Positions 42,792 to 53,033 of a DNA stretch of 64,000 bases are shown here, piece by piece (the stretch's first letter is position 1; every line of letters starts with the position of its first letter). The translations under genes and the position numbers were made by a program. The notes beneath the pieces are model-generated. The model was given only the letters and a program-made list of their open reading frames with translations, was not told where the DNA came from and ran no database searches. This stretch comes from Globisporangium splendens (Eukaryota; Oomycota; Peronosporomycetes; Pythiales; Pythiaceae). The stretch covers positions 124,001 through 188,000 of the forward strand of contig VFIW01000033.1 in assembly GCA_006386115.1 (NCBI GenBank), read 5' to 3'.

Positions 42792-43572
42792 TCACACACG
42801 CATCGGGTCCCCCGTTCGCTTGAGAATCTCCAGTGTGTCGACGATCATTTCGCCAATGTCCTTGGCCTTGTGCTGCTGGAAACCCATGTCGTCGCCCAGG
42901 TTCCGTCGCTTGTTCTTAAACATGTTGAGCACCGGCAGCAACTGTCGATAGTACGGCACGAGCAGTGGTCCAATGTTCGGTGTACGCGTCAGCTCCTGCA
43001 GAATCGTGAGTGCGTCTCGAATGTACTTGCTCTCGTGGGTGTTCAGTGCGATCCGGATTGCTGGGATTACGCTGTGCAGGCACTCGATGACTTTTTCCGG
43101 GTGCAGTTTACCGACTCGGAGCAATTGGGATGCACCTTCTCTCGCGAGAAAGCTGTACGGGCGGTAACTCGGCGAGCTGCTTGCACTTGTTCTCTTTCGT
43201 GTGCTGCACAACTTTCTGGATCACGGACCGCGTCGGCGACGATAGCTCCATTGCGTCCATGACCTGTTGACGCTCGGCATCAAACGAGATCGGACGAGTG
43301 GCTTCAGCAATCTCGTCATAGCCCTTGGCGCCAACAAGCTGGGGCAACTTGTGTGGCTTCTTTGGATGCTGCTGGCGCTGCCTGTGGTTCTTGTGGTGAC
43401 CATGATCGTTGTCACTGAGGTGCTGATGGCGATGCAGGACGCCGATCGCGACAGCATTGGGATCTTCTAGTAATCGATTCTTTAGCTTCACTTCCAGCAC
43501 ACCGACTGCAATTTTCACACATACACAGAAGCAAAAACACGATAGTAGGCACGTTTGGGTACACCTAGGCAT
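42792..43572 (-). pseudogene. PACRG-like protein, frame-broken
   Basis: PACRG family proteins sit at the inner junction of ciliary doublet microtubules. The C-terminal part (about 43160-42792) matches the family: YRPYSFLAREGASQLL, SVIPAIRIALNTHESK, VPYYRQLLPVLNMFKNKRRN, then a KAKDIGEMIVDTLEI helix. It ends at 42792 a little short of the usual family C-terminus. The upstream part (43572-43165, QKVVQHTKENKCKQLAE) is in another frame. The frames meet within GCCGAGTTACCG near 43160, where removal of one T would give LAE-YRPYSF. No realistic intron fits. The N-terminal half is not a typical PACRG sequence, so two overlapping genes are an alternative. Confidence 0.6.
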
Positions 43573-43963
43573 GATGCTTCGTCCACAAAGTCATTGATCC
43601 GTTTCCAAGCGGCACAAACACCAACTTGCTAATCCGCTTATTCGTCGGTGAAGAGCTCTTCGTCGTTGTCGTTGTCGTTGCCATTGTCGTTAAAGCAAGA
43701 TGCTCCCACGTCATTCTGCTGATATAACTTTCCCTTGTCGTGCTGCAACTTTGCGCTATCTGTGGCTGCGAGTGAGCCGGCACATCATAGCGAACTGAAG
43801 CGAAGCACTCCTGCACACGCAATATCAGAAGAGCAAGCTCGAGTGCTAGCATCAAAAATAGCTCATCATGCTCCAGAATGAATTCTGGACTAATTGCAGC
43901 CTCAAATGAGATGGCGTAACGGACGAGATGCTCAAATCGAAGGCTGCCCCACACCTTCTCCAT
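43565..43963 (-). CDS. Hypothetical protein, divergent to AK7
   Basis: From ATG 43963 the frame has 132 residues, 40 bases from the AK7 start on the other strand. The N-terminal 55 residues look helical (FEHLVRYAISFEAAISPEF, LMLALELALLILRVQECF), then Ser/Thr-rich sequence follows. Its stop overlaps the first codons of the PACRG-like frame, so it could instead be a 5' exon of that gene. No family is recognised. Confidence 0.4.
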   Translation of the reverse strand: MEKVWGSLRFEHLVRYAISFEAAISPEFILEHDELFLMLALELALLILRVQECFASVRYDVPAHSQPQIAQSCSTTRESYISRMTWEHLALTTMATTTTTTKSSSPTNKRISKLVFVPLGNGSMTLWTKHHA

Positions 43964-44003
43964 CCACGCGACAGCAAAGAAGCTGTTCACACCAGCAGCC
44001 AAG

Positions 44004-46367
44004 ATGCGCGTGTTCATCTCGGATCTGAGCTCGACGTTCGGCGAGCAGCTCGCGACGTACTGCCAGGAAGCAGATATCCAAGTCGTTGGCGCCGTCGCGA
44101 GCAAATCGCAGCAAACGATTTTCAAGCGGAAGCTGCAGGCGCATGCGTCGAGTGATACGCCAGACGCGGTCAAGGAACCCGTTGCGTTGATCTCTGACAA
44201 ACTCGCATGGTTCAAGCTCATTCAGAAATCGAGTATCGTGGTCGTGACGTCGCTTGCCAATGACACGAAACTCGCCATGGAGATGCTCAAAGTCCACGAG
44301 AAACGCGGCGACAACGCCGACGAAGACAACGAAAATGACGAGCCTGTCAAGAGGAAGTTCATCGCGATCTCGAGTATCCTCACGTGGAGCAAGAACGCGG
44401 CGTTCGCCAAGGAAACATCTCCAGACGGACCCGTGCCGCACCACGAAGACGAGTTCAAGACGCGGAAACCGGCACGCAAATACACCGAGTTGAAGACCGC
44501 CGAGACCCAGATCCTGAGTGCAAACCGCTCCGACGAACTCGAGACATACATCGTCGCCGCAGGGCTCGTCTACGGCGGCGCGCAGTCCAATTTCCACATG
44601 GTGTTCCGTGACGCGTGGATGTACCCTGCAGAGGACCTGCTTGTGCCGAGCATCCCAGGTGGTGGGGTCAAGAATGGAATGGACTTGCTGCCGATGATCA
44701 GTGTGTACGACCTCGCAACGCTGGCATTCCGACTTGCATAGGCGCCAGCGCCACAGCCGAAAAACTATCTACTCGCAGCCGACAAGGCGAGCCGCTCGAC
44801 GACGTTGCGGGACGTGTGCTGCGGTCTCAGCATTCTGCTCGGCAACGGCAAAGTTCGCGATGTCGCTGGCAACGACGAAGCCGACGAGTTGCTCGTGGAA
44901 GAAGACGACGGACTCGTAGCGCCACCGCAGCTGCATCTATGCTTTGACACACAGGAAGCCGTGATGAACCAGCTTGTGGCACCCGACGAGTGGAAGCACT
45001 ACGAGACGGGGTTACTCGGCAATCTGGCGTTCTACGTCAACGATTTCATCCAAGCGATAGACTTGCGGCCACTGAAGACGGTTGTGCTCGGACCGCCACA
45101 GGTCGGCAAGACGCGACTGAGCAAGAAACTCGCGCGAGACTACTATTTGCCGTACATCTCCATGCAAAGCGCGGTGGACGAAGTGCTTCCGGTTTCCGAG
45201 TATGAGCAGCAGCAACAGCAGGCAAGCGACGATGGGACTGGAGCTGACGAAAATGCGCCACCAAGTGCAGCTCCTCAGGACGACGGCATCGGTGAAGAGC
45301 TCAAGAAGTTGCGCGAAAGTCTTCGCGAATGGCGAAGCGCGAGCGAGCAAGTCCAGGAGCTTCCCGAAACCCTCGCGATCGATCTGCTGCGCTGGAAATT
45401 ATGCAGCGCGTCCTGTCGAAACCAAGGATACGTGCTTGACGGACTGCCTGTGACCGAGGAGCAAGCCTCGAAGGTGTTTGCTGGGTTCCACAAGGCAAAC
45501 GGCGATGGTGAAGACGGCAACGACGGCGAAGGAGAAGAGGACAAGCCTGCGGATGCAGAAAACAACGACAAGGTGGAAGGCGACGACGCTGAAGGTGCAG
45601 AAGGAGATGGCGAATCTGGCAGCCTCTCGCTCAGCAAATCTCGATCCAAGGCTTTGCTAGCGCAACTTCGACCACGTCGTCAAGTCGAAGCACCAAATCG
45701 AGTCATCGTGCTCCATGCACCACGCGCATTACTTGAGAGCCGCGCACAGCAACTCAGTGAAGAAGACGCCATCGCGACAGGGAATACCGAAGCCGCGTTT
45801 GAAACTCGCCATGCCGAGTTTGCTTCCCAGATCGAATCCATCGCGACGTTTTTCGAAACGAAAACGAGTGCGACAGTGGTTGAAGGCACAAGCGGAGTCG
45901 AAGTGCTCGAGCTGCATCTTGAGAGCGAAGACGCCTACCGTGACACCGAGACTTTCCACGATGCGATCAAGAACTACCTGGAGCAAGGCGGCAAGACGTC
46001 CAAGCCGCCTTGTAATTTTCATCCAACGCGAGAAGAGATTCGCCAGATGCAGCGCGAATTCGAAGCCAAGCGACTGGAAGACGAAGCCAGAATGCGACAG
46101 CAAGCGGCCGAGCAAGAAGAGAAAGACGCAGCGGACCAAGAAGCACGGCTTGCAGCGGAACGAGCGCGTCTGGAGCTAATCCAGCGAGAGGAAACAGAAC
46201 TTTTAGAGGCGCGCGCGAAACCCTTGCGAGCCTACTTGATGGACACCGTGCTCCCTGCGCTCACCGAGGGCATGCTCGAGGTCGTCAAAGTGCAGCCCGA
46301 CGACCCGATCGACTACTTGGCCGAGTTCTTGTTCCGGAAAGGACGCGAAATGGACGCAGCGACTTGA
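44004..46367 (+). pseudogene. AK7: Adenylate kinase 7 (AK7), interrupted by an in-frame TAG
   Basis: AK7 is a ciliary/flagellar adenylate kinase. From ATG 44004 the N-terminal part (246 codons) is the Rossmann-like domain (MRVFISDLSSTFGEQLATY, VAAGLVYGGAQSNFHMVFRD) and ends with TAG at 44739-44741. The identical frame resumes at once (APAPQPKNYLLAADKASRST) and stays open to 46367. It includes the kinase P-loop (VVLGPPQVGKTRLSKKLA), an acidic insertion, a coiled coil (RQQAAEQEEKDAADQEARL) and a C-terminal DPY30 motif (YLMDTVLPALTEGMLEVVK, DPIDYLAEFLF). The only 39-base GT-AG interval covering the TAG would remove a conserved YDLATLAFRL segment. So this is one gene with a single nonsense codon; the second half has no credible ATG of its own. 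Confidence 0.82.
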
Positions 46368-46516
46368 GATTGGTTGCTTCCACACATACGCACAGCAAAC
46401 AATATTCTCCCTTCACCAGCAATAACGGCGCTCAAAAGCAATATATAATCCTTACCAATTCTCTAACATTCTACGACGACCACAAGCATGCAGTAGGATG
46501 ACATTGCATCTTCTTC

Positions 46517-49500
46517 TTAGTAGGGGCGGCTCCGTTGACGCGGGTATCCATCATCTCGGGGTCCGTTCCGATGAAATGCGCGCTCTCGGTCGTGGGGATA
46601 ATGGTGGCTGTTGCGGCCATTAAACTCTCCACTGTCGAAGTGCCCACCTCCGTGTCTGCCATGTCCAAATTCAGGCTCGTGATCGTGACGATAGCTTGCT
46701 GCTCGATCCGTGTGGGGAGATGCACGAGGGCGAGATCGTGAGCGACCGCTGTGTCTTCGTGAATGGCCGTGATGGTGATGGAACTCAAAATCGCTGTTCC
46801 GAGTGTCTCTACCGTCTCTGGCATCGTTGACGTGGTCATTGCGGTAATACGCGTCATCATCTCGGCGCCGGTCGAAACTCCCACTACGGTGCTGATGATA
46901 CTCTTGACTATGATACCTATCGTCGTTGCCATCTTTCACGCTCTGTTGTCGTTCCTGGTTTGGCGATTGCTCTCGCCTACGCATCTCGCTATCAGCTCCG
47001 CCCTCTCGGTCCTCATTCTCACTACGTTCTTCTTGCTCAGCTCGTTCTTGACTGTCACGACGATCTCTCGGATCGTTTCCGTTTGCGTCTGGATCGTTCT
47101 GCTTCCCGACACTTCCAGATCGATCACGATAATCATGAGTATCTTTCGTTCTTTTCTGCGCATCCCCTTGACTCTCAGATCCCCAACCGTCTTGGGTGTG
47201 TTGCTGAGATTGGGATCGCGACTGGCTGTTCGATTCACTTCCACTGTTCTCTGAATGATGATTCTGAGAGTCGCGGTGATCCGAGTATTCTTGAGAATGC
47301 TCGCCTCGTCTTCCTGCGTCTCCGTCTGCCCATCGGTAGCTGTTCTCATCATTGAGATACTCTCGTGCCGAATTATGTCGAGGACGAGATCTCGATCTCG
47401 ATCGCCGACGCCCTTGCTGATTCATTTCATCGTCTCCCGAGCCAAAGCGCTGATCCATCTGGTGCCGGTGAGAGTGGTCTCTGTCCCTCGATCTATCTGT
47501 TCTACAACTATCGTGACCACCGCCTCCTCTGCTTCGGTCATTATACCGAGGTGGCCAATCTCTAGGACCCCTTGCTCCATTGTCGTCGTCGCGACGGCGC
47601 TGATCATTGTGCGGCTGCCACGGTTGAGGCGTACTCTTTGAGTCGAGACCCGGAGCGTTGCGGTTCGACACTGGTGGCGACGCCTCGGGACCACTTCGAT
47701 CAGTCGATAGTGAACGTCTTGGTGTCGTTTGCGGAGCCGGCGAATTACTGGCGCTGATGATTCCTCCGACTCGGTTCGTACGCTTCCGCTCCAAAAGCAC
47801 ATTCTTGTCATCACGGCAAATCTGCGCTGCAAGTTCGCCGTCTTCCCGGTTCTGGTAGTGAACGTACACCACAGCAGGTCGTTTGTTCATCAACTGCTGC
47901 CAGTTTTTCGGTGGAATCTCGCACCGCGGGACCGATTTGTTGATGGTGAATCGTTCGCTGAGCGCTTTCGCAAATTCCTCTCGGTCGCGGTCGGCATTGA
48001 AGCGAATGCCAGTCGATTTGCGCTCAAAGACGACATTTCGCATCACCAGCGTCGTTCGTCCGCGCAACAACTGCGGCACAAACGTAGTCCCATACATCTT
48101 CTTCTGGTACGCTTCGCGATCGCTGGGTCGTGCAAATTCGAGCGGCTCATAGATGTTGATCTCCACTTTCAAAGTAGTGCCGTCAGGATCGAGACTCAAA
48201 TCTGTCTCTGCGTCAGCGTCAGCGTCGGCAGCACTCAGTGGCTCCATCTCAACACCAAAGAACGACGCAGGATACTCGGCTGATTGTACCTTCAACTGCT
48301 TCTTCGTCGGGCACTTCATCCGTGGAAGGAAATCAGGAATCGCATTCCCATTCGAGTCAAAGATCGCATACGGACCTGCGGCGTCTCCCATTCGCGGGGA
48401 CCGATTGCACGCTCCAAGAAGCGAATTCAACTTCTTGGAGCGGCGCATAAACTCTTTCTCCTCGCGAGTCAAAGGAGTCGCTGCCACAGGCACATAATTC
48501 TTGCGTCTCGGTGGAGCTCGTGCTTGTGCTCGTGCTCGTGCATTGCTCATAAGATTGGCCTCCTTCGACTCCAAGTCTCTAGCTAGCGGACTCGAACCTG
48601 GGGCTGGCTTCGTCGTGACACTAATGGCTGGCGGCAATGTTGCGTTTGCTGCAGCATTCTGTGGCGCATCAGTTTGTGGTTTCCGTTGGATCTTCTTCTT
48701 TGGGATCACAAACGACATCGGGTCGACGGGTTCACTCTTAACGTCCGTTTTTGACTCAGGTTTTGCATCGTCGGGTTTTGCCTCTTGCTTCGGTTTAGGA
48801 TAGCTTTCCGCAACCACGCCTTCTTCCGCTTCTTCGCCCTCCTCGCGCACTTCTACTGGCTTCTCCTCTTGAACTGGCAGTGAAATAGTTGGCTTTGGAC
48901 TCGAAGGAACGGTCGGCTCTGCTTTACTCTCGGGTTTCTTCTCGTCGACTGAGTCACCCATATCAGTGTCTGGCTCAACCACTGCGGGCAGACTTTTGGG
49001 GACTTGATTCACAGATTCTTCTTTCACCTCCAGCTTGGACAAACGACTAGCTGCACCAGGGATGACACATTCGTCTTCGACTGCCTGTTCGGAAGGTTTC
49101 GTGTCAACGGTCTGCGACATCGTCCCTTTTGGCGACTTCCCAGGCTTATTCGCTGGCATCGCATCGTCCTTTTCCTCAGCTGGGTCGACGATCACATCGC
49201 CTACTTCGCCCGCCTTCTGGCGCTCCTTGGCGCTTTCCTCGACATCACCAGACTCCATGGATTTCTTCCTCGATTTCTTCACAAGCACCCGATCACTCTC
49301 GCTTTGCGAACGAACTTTGCTACGGACAGATTTCCGTTCGCTATCTTCTTTATGAAGATGATGACGCTCTGCTCGATCACTCTGCCGTTCTCTTGGACTC
49401 GTTGACATCCTTTTTGTCTCTGCTTTCACTGGATCGGCAGCAGATGACGGACTGGCATCTGCACTCACTTTTTGTCTAATCTTCTTTGTCGGCGTCACCT

Positions 49501-50980
49501 TTTCAACCGATGACAGGGTCACAGCGGACGTGACGGAAGGAAGAGCACTTGCAGAGCTTTTCTTCGACTTCGGCTTCTCCGGTTTATCAACACCAGAAAT
49601 TTCGGCATTCACATCTCGCTTTCTCTTTTTCATCACCCGTTCTGCGACCTGCGCTGCACGATCCACTGACGCAGTCGAATCGTTTGAAAGCGTACGTTTC
49701 CGAGCGCGTTCCGATTTTCTGGATGACAACGCGATCGCCAATCTCCGGTCTTCTTCTTCCTGGGATAGCGCTCGCTTTATCGACGCCTTCACGACACCAT
49801 CCTCTTTGCGATGATTCTTGTCATTGGGTACAGACGAAGTCGGCGCACTTTCTCCTTGATGCGTTGCACTCGATTTCTCTGCCTTGTGATTCTCGTGTTC
49901 ATCCCCTCGCGCCTTTTCTTTTGTGCTGTGAGACCGGTCTCGAATATCAGCGCTGGACTCATTGAGCATCAGTTTCCCATCCTTCACAGTGTTTGATCTG
50001 GCAAGTGGACGCTTCCGACTTCGTGAAGATCCATCATCACGTCGTTCTCCTGCATGTGCAGCAGCACTCGCTTTGCTTCTCTTTACTGCGCGCTCATCCT
50101 TGACGACACCGGCGTCTCTTTCTGCAAACTCCACATCGATACCAGCGAAGACAACGTCATGGCGCTCTTTCGAGGCGATTTCGCGTTTCCGGATCTTCTT
50201 CACCTTCTCCACGGGGCTCTCGTGGTCGTCGCTTTCGCTCGAGGAAGAATGATCCTCATCATCGCTGCTTACAGGCTTCTTCGGCACCTTCTGGTGCTTT
50301 TTCGGCACTGCGTTCATTTCGTTCCGATGCGCTTTCTCCTTCTTCATCATCGCGGCAGCCTCGAGCTTCTTTGTGCGAAACTCGGCTTTCTCCTGCTTCA
50401 CGCGCTCCTGCACCTTCATGGCCATTTCGCGTATGTCCGCCTTCTCCTGCCTTATACGCTCGCGCTGCTCGGCCTTCTCCTGCTTCAGTCGTTCGCGCTC
50501 CTCCGCGACTTGCTCGCGCATCTTCTTCGTCTTCGTCTGTTGCTCTGCGTCGCGCTCGCTCTCTATTCCGCTTTCTTTTGCGCTTCTGCCGCTCGCGCGC
50601 TTTTTGATCTTTGACGACTCCGCCTTGCTCTTCCTGTCCTCTTTCTTCCGCACTCGTTTCCTAGTCGGACTCGTCGGGTCCTCTTCGCTCTCGCTTTCGC
50701 TATTGCGATCGCTCTCACTGTGGCGATGCGCTTTCTTTCTGCTGCTGGTCCTTTTCCAAGAGCGCGATGATCGCCGTGGCCTCTGCTTCTCCTCGTTCTC
50801 TTCGCCATCGCTGTCGTCATCCTTCACTTTCGTTGACGGGGAGCGTCGCCGCGGCTTCGTCGCCGTGTCGCCATCGCTGCTGCTACCACTATCGCTGCTG
50901 CTGCTGTTGTTGTTGTCGTCGGAGATGATGGAGAGTTGCGCCTTGAGCCACGCGAGCTTCTGCGCCGCGTCCGCCATCAT
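46517..50980 (-). CDS. Large charged RS/SR-rich nuclear-type protein
   Basis: From the ATG at 50980 (MMADAAQKLAWLKAQL) one exon encodes 1487 residues; the longer frame upstream lacks a sensible start. Residues about 25-700 are low-complexity, rich in Ser, Lys, Arg and Glu, with a coiled coil near 140-220 (QVAEERERLKQEKAEQRERI). The only globular part lies near residues 870-1110 (TREEKEFMRRSKKLNSLLGA; AIFDSNGNAIPDFLPRMKC; PRCEIPPKNWQQLMNKRP; VVYVHYQNREDGELAAQICR). It may include an RNA-recognition-like fold, but I do not recognise a family. The C-terminal 400 residues are Arg/Asp/Ser/His-rich, as in splicing-associated proteins. Nuclear RNA processing is an inference. Confidence 0.7.
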   Translation of the reverse strand: MMADAAQKLAWLKAQLSIISDDNNNSSSSDSGSSSDGDTATKPRRRSPSTKVKDDDSDGEENEEKQRPRRSSRSWKRTSSRKKAHRHSESDRNSESESEEDPTSPTRKRVRKKEDRKSKAESSKIKKRASGRSAKESGIESERDAEQQTKTKKMREQVAEERERLKQEKAEQRERIRQEKADIREMAMKVQERVKQEKAEFRTKKLEAAAMMKKEKAHRNEMNAVPKKHQKVPKKPVSSDDEDHSSSSESDDHESPVEKVKKIRKREIASKERHDVVFAGIDVEFAERDAGVVKDERAVKRSKASAAAHAGERRDDGSSRSRKRPLARSNTVKDGKLMLNESSADIRDRSHSTKEKARGDEHENHKAEKSSATHQGESAPTSSVPNDKNHRKEDGVVKASIKRALSQEEEDRRLAIALSSRKSERARKRTLSNDSTASVDRAAQVAERVMKKRKRDVNAEISGVDKPEKPKSKKSSASALPSVTSAVTLSSVEKVTPTKKIRQKVSADASPSSAADPVKAETKRMSTSPRERQSDRAERHHLHKEDSERKSVRSKVRSQSESDRVLVKKSRKKSMESGDVEESAKERQKAGEVGDVIVDPAEEKDDAMPANKPGKSPKGTMSQTVDTKPSEQAVEDECVIPGAASRLSKLEVKEESVNQVPKSLPAVVEPDTDMGDSVDEKKPESKAEPTVPSSPKPTISLPVQEEKPVEVREEGEEAEEGVVAESYPKPKQEAKPDDAKPESKTDVKSEPVDPMSFVIPKKKIQRKPQTDAPQNAAANATLPPAISVTTKPAPGSSPLARDLESKEANLMSNARARAQARAPPRRKNYVPVAATPLTREEKEFMRRSKKLNSLLGACNRSPRMGDAAGPYAIFDSNGNAIPDFLPRMKCPTKKQLKVQSAEYPASFFGVEMEPLSAADADADAETDLSLDPDGTTLKVEINIYEPLEFARPSDREAYQKKMYGTTFVPQLLRGRTTLVMRNVVFERKSTGIRFNADRDREEFAKALSERFTINKSVPRCEIPPKNWQQLMNKRPAVVYVHYQNREDGELAAQICRDDKNVLLERKRTNRVGGIISASNSPAPQTTPRRSLSTDRSGPEASPPVSNRNAPGLDSKSTPQPWQPHNDQRRRDDDNGARGPRDWPPRYNDRSRGGGGHDSCRTDRSRDRDHSHRHQMDQRFGSGDDEMNQQGRRRSRSRSRPRHNSAREYLNDENSYRWADGDAGRRGEHSQEYSDHRDSQNHHSENSGSESNSQSRSQSQQHTQDGWGSESQGDAQKRTKDTHDYRDRSGSVGKQNDPDANGNDPRDRRDSQERAEQEERSENEDREGGADSEMRRREQSPNQERQQSVKDGNDDRYHSQEYHQHRSGSFDRRRDDDAYYRNDHVNDARDGRDTRNSDFEFHHHHGHSRRHSGRSRSRPRASPHTDRAASYRHDHEPEFGHGRHGGGHFDSGEFNGRNSHHYPHDRERAFHRNGPRDDGYPRQRSRPY

Positions 50981-51424
50981 GCTGCTGCTGCCTGCGAGCG
51001 TCCCCGTCGTGTGTGGTAGGAATCTCCTATTTGGAAGAGGAGCTATTTGGATTAGAAACCAGCCTCTCGTTTGGAAACTGGAAGGAGGTTGCACGAAGGC
51101 GGTTTTAGGGAAAAAGAGTGAGCCAAAACAAGGTGGGAAGAGCGTGTTTGACATTGCATTGAGATTACCGTCCAGTGCCAGATATTGAGGTGTGTTGGCA
51201 CTTATCCGACCAATGTCAAGTATTGAGTGGATAATTATGAACCGACCAATGCGAGTTATGCACACATAACATCAAACTCAATACCGATCAATGCCTGTGA
51301 AGCTGCATTTCATTTCGACATCTCAACCAATACAGGAGACACCGGTACAATAACTCAGAAACCGCATTGCATTGCATGGATTTGGACATCTGAGTCGGAG
51401 CAGAAATAGTCAGGATCATCAGTC
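50981..51424. other. Short intergenic region
   Basis: This is the upstream region of the RS-rich gene and the 3' side of the PhoD/leishmanolysin gene. No feature is recognised. Confidence 0.4.
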
Positions 51425-53033
51425 TCAAAATGTGAGCCATGCGCCGATGGCAACGAGCAGCGCCATGTGTGTCCACACGAGTCCTCGCTGAGTGACGCCA
51501 TTCGATGCCGCGGCCTGCAGGCTCGTGCCGCTGTTGGCACTGACGCTTGCGAGGGGTTCAGCACCGCAGATCGTGAACGGATCCGGGCATGTCAGCTCGC
51601 CTGAAAACCCGGCAACTTTGATCTTGGTGCCTTTGGCGGTGCAGTTGACCTTGATGGGGGACTTGCTACCACCAATGCCCTTGGCGATCGTGATTTCGAT
51701 CGTCAACGTGTTCGCGATGCATTCCATCGCGTAGCAGCCCGTCTGCCGTTGCTGGTTCACGATCCAGTCGCTCGAGTCCGTGCTTCGCAGACTCGTACCC
51801 GTGCATCTGCACGTCGCACGGTGTGTCTCGCCCAGGATATTGAACGACGTGCCTGGTGGCACAGTCAGGTTGTCTGGATTCGCGCAGTCGCCGTACGTGT
51901 ACCCGGTGTTGAGCGGACAAAAGTCGGCGTAGTCGTTGAGACCACCCTTCGTCGGGTCTGTGAAGTACTGGTACACTGAGTCGACGATTTTGCCTGTCGT
52001 GATCGCGCACACGGATCGCGACGTCGCATCCAGGTTTTGATACTGCTGATGCACTTGATACAGCACGTTCCGTACCAACTCGCCGCTCTCAGTGCCATTT
52101 CGTAATGTTAGCACGTCGTTTGTATTGCTGAGCATGAGATATGCGCCATGGACGAGAACTTCACGCACGCCAGGCAGATTCCACGCCAGTCTGTACATCT
52201 CCCGAAGCTTCTCGACGATGCGTGTGGCATCCCAATGCTCTAAGCTTTGATCTGAAGCGGCTACGTCGGCCAGTGCTGTAGCCTCTTGTACAAATGGATT
52301 GCCGTCGTTGACGCTAAATTGACCGCCTAGGTGTATCGTCGGGTGGATTCTTGAGAACGGCACCTCCACGACTTTTTCGGCCATCGCACCCCATAGTGTC
52401 GTCGCTGCATCGCAATCTTTGTTCGCTGACGTGAAAGATACGCCGCGGCTACTGCACACCGCAATCGCGTCCAATTGAGTGGGAAAGCGCGGCATTGTCG
52501 AAAAGCTCGCGTTGTACATGTCCGGTGACTGAATGTTCTGAAATGTGATCTCGTAGTAGTGTTCGGAGCGCAAATGCGTCAAGTAGAACGAATTCGGGGT
52601 TTCTCCCGCGGAAATGTTGGTACAGTCGCCGTGTCTCGCGCGTCAAATGGTTCGTGACCACGCAGATGACGTCAAAGTGGCGGTCTACCTCTAATAAAAT
52701 CACGGCGCTGGAATCACCGACAAAGCCCACAACAGGTCCAAGCAGCACTTTTGCCAACTCGTGCGCGTGGTTTCGTACACTGACGTGTTGGATGCCGATG
52801 ACGTGCTGAGCTGATGGCGACGGAGAATTGTTCTTCGTGGTGGGTTCGTTCTTGGCCAGCCGTACTGTTGTAAGCGTTTTCTCATAAGCAACCTCGTTGT
52901 GCTCGAATTCGAATCGGTTGTATAAACTAGTACTCCGTCGCGCCACAAGACCTGTACTTTTGGTACTCGTTTTTCTTCGTGGATCTTGCAATAGCGACGA
53001 GTCACACGAAGCTGTGATCGCACCGACGATGAA
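51425..53033 (-). pseudogene. PhoD-like domain fused to a leishmanolysin C-terminal domain
   Basis: From 52990 downward a second PhoD-like unit is readable (VLLGPVVGFVGDSSAVILLE, IHPTIHLGGQFSVNDGNPF, LPGVREVLVHGAYLML, ending LYQVHQQYQNL near 52035). It has frame breaks near 52920 and 52610. The last 1.1 kb is one open frame in which the PhoD part passes directly into a peptidase M8 (leishmanolysin) C-terminal domain. That domain holds SVYQYFTDPTKGGLNDYADF, NPDNLTVPPGTSFNILGE, TGCYAMEC and FSGELTCPDPFTIC. It ends in a GPI-anchor-like tail (VWTHMALLVAIGAWLTF). The M8 catalytic half (HExxH) is absent. The frameshifts suggest decay; the fusion itself is in frame. Confidence 0.65.

Noticed and set aside
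43150..43260. Mini-introns of 13-19 bases to repair the PACRG-like frame
   Set aside because: Such intervals begin GT and end AG by chance, but are far below any workable intron length.
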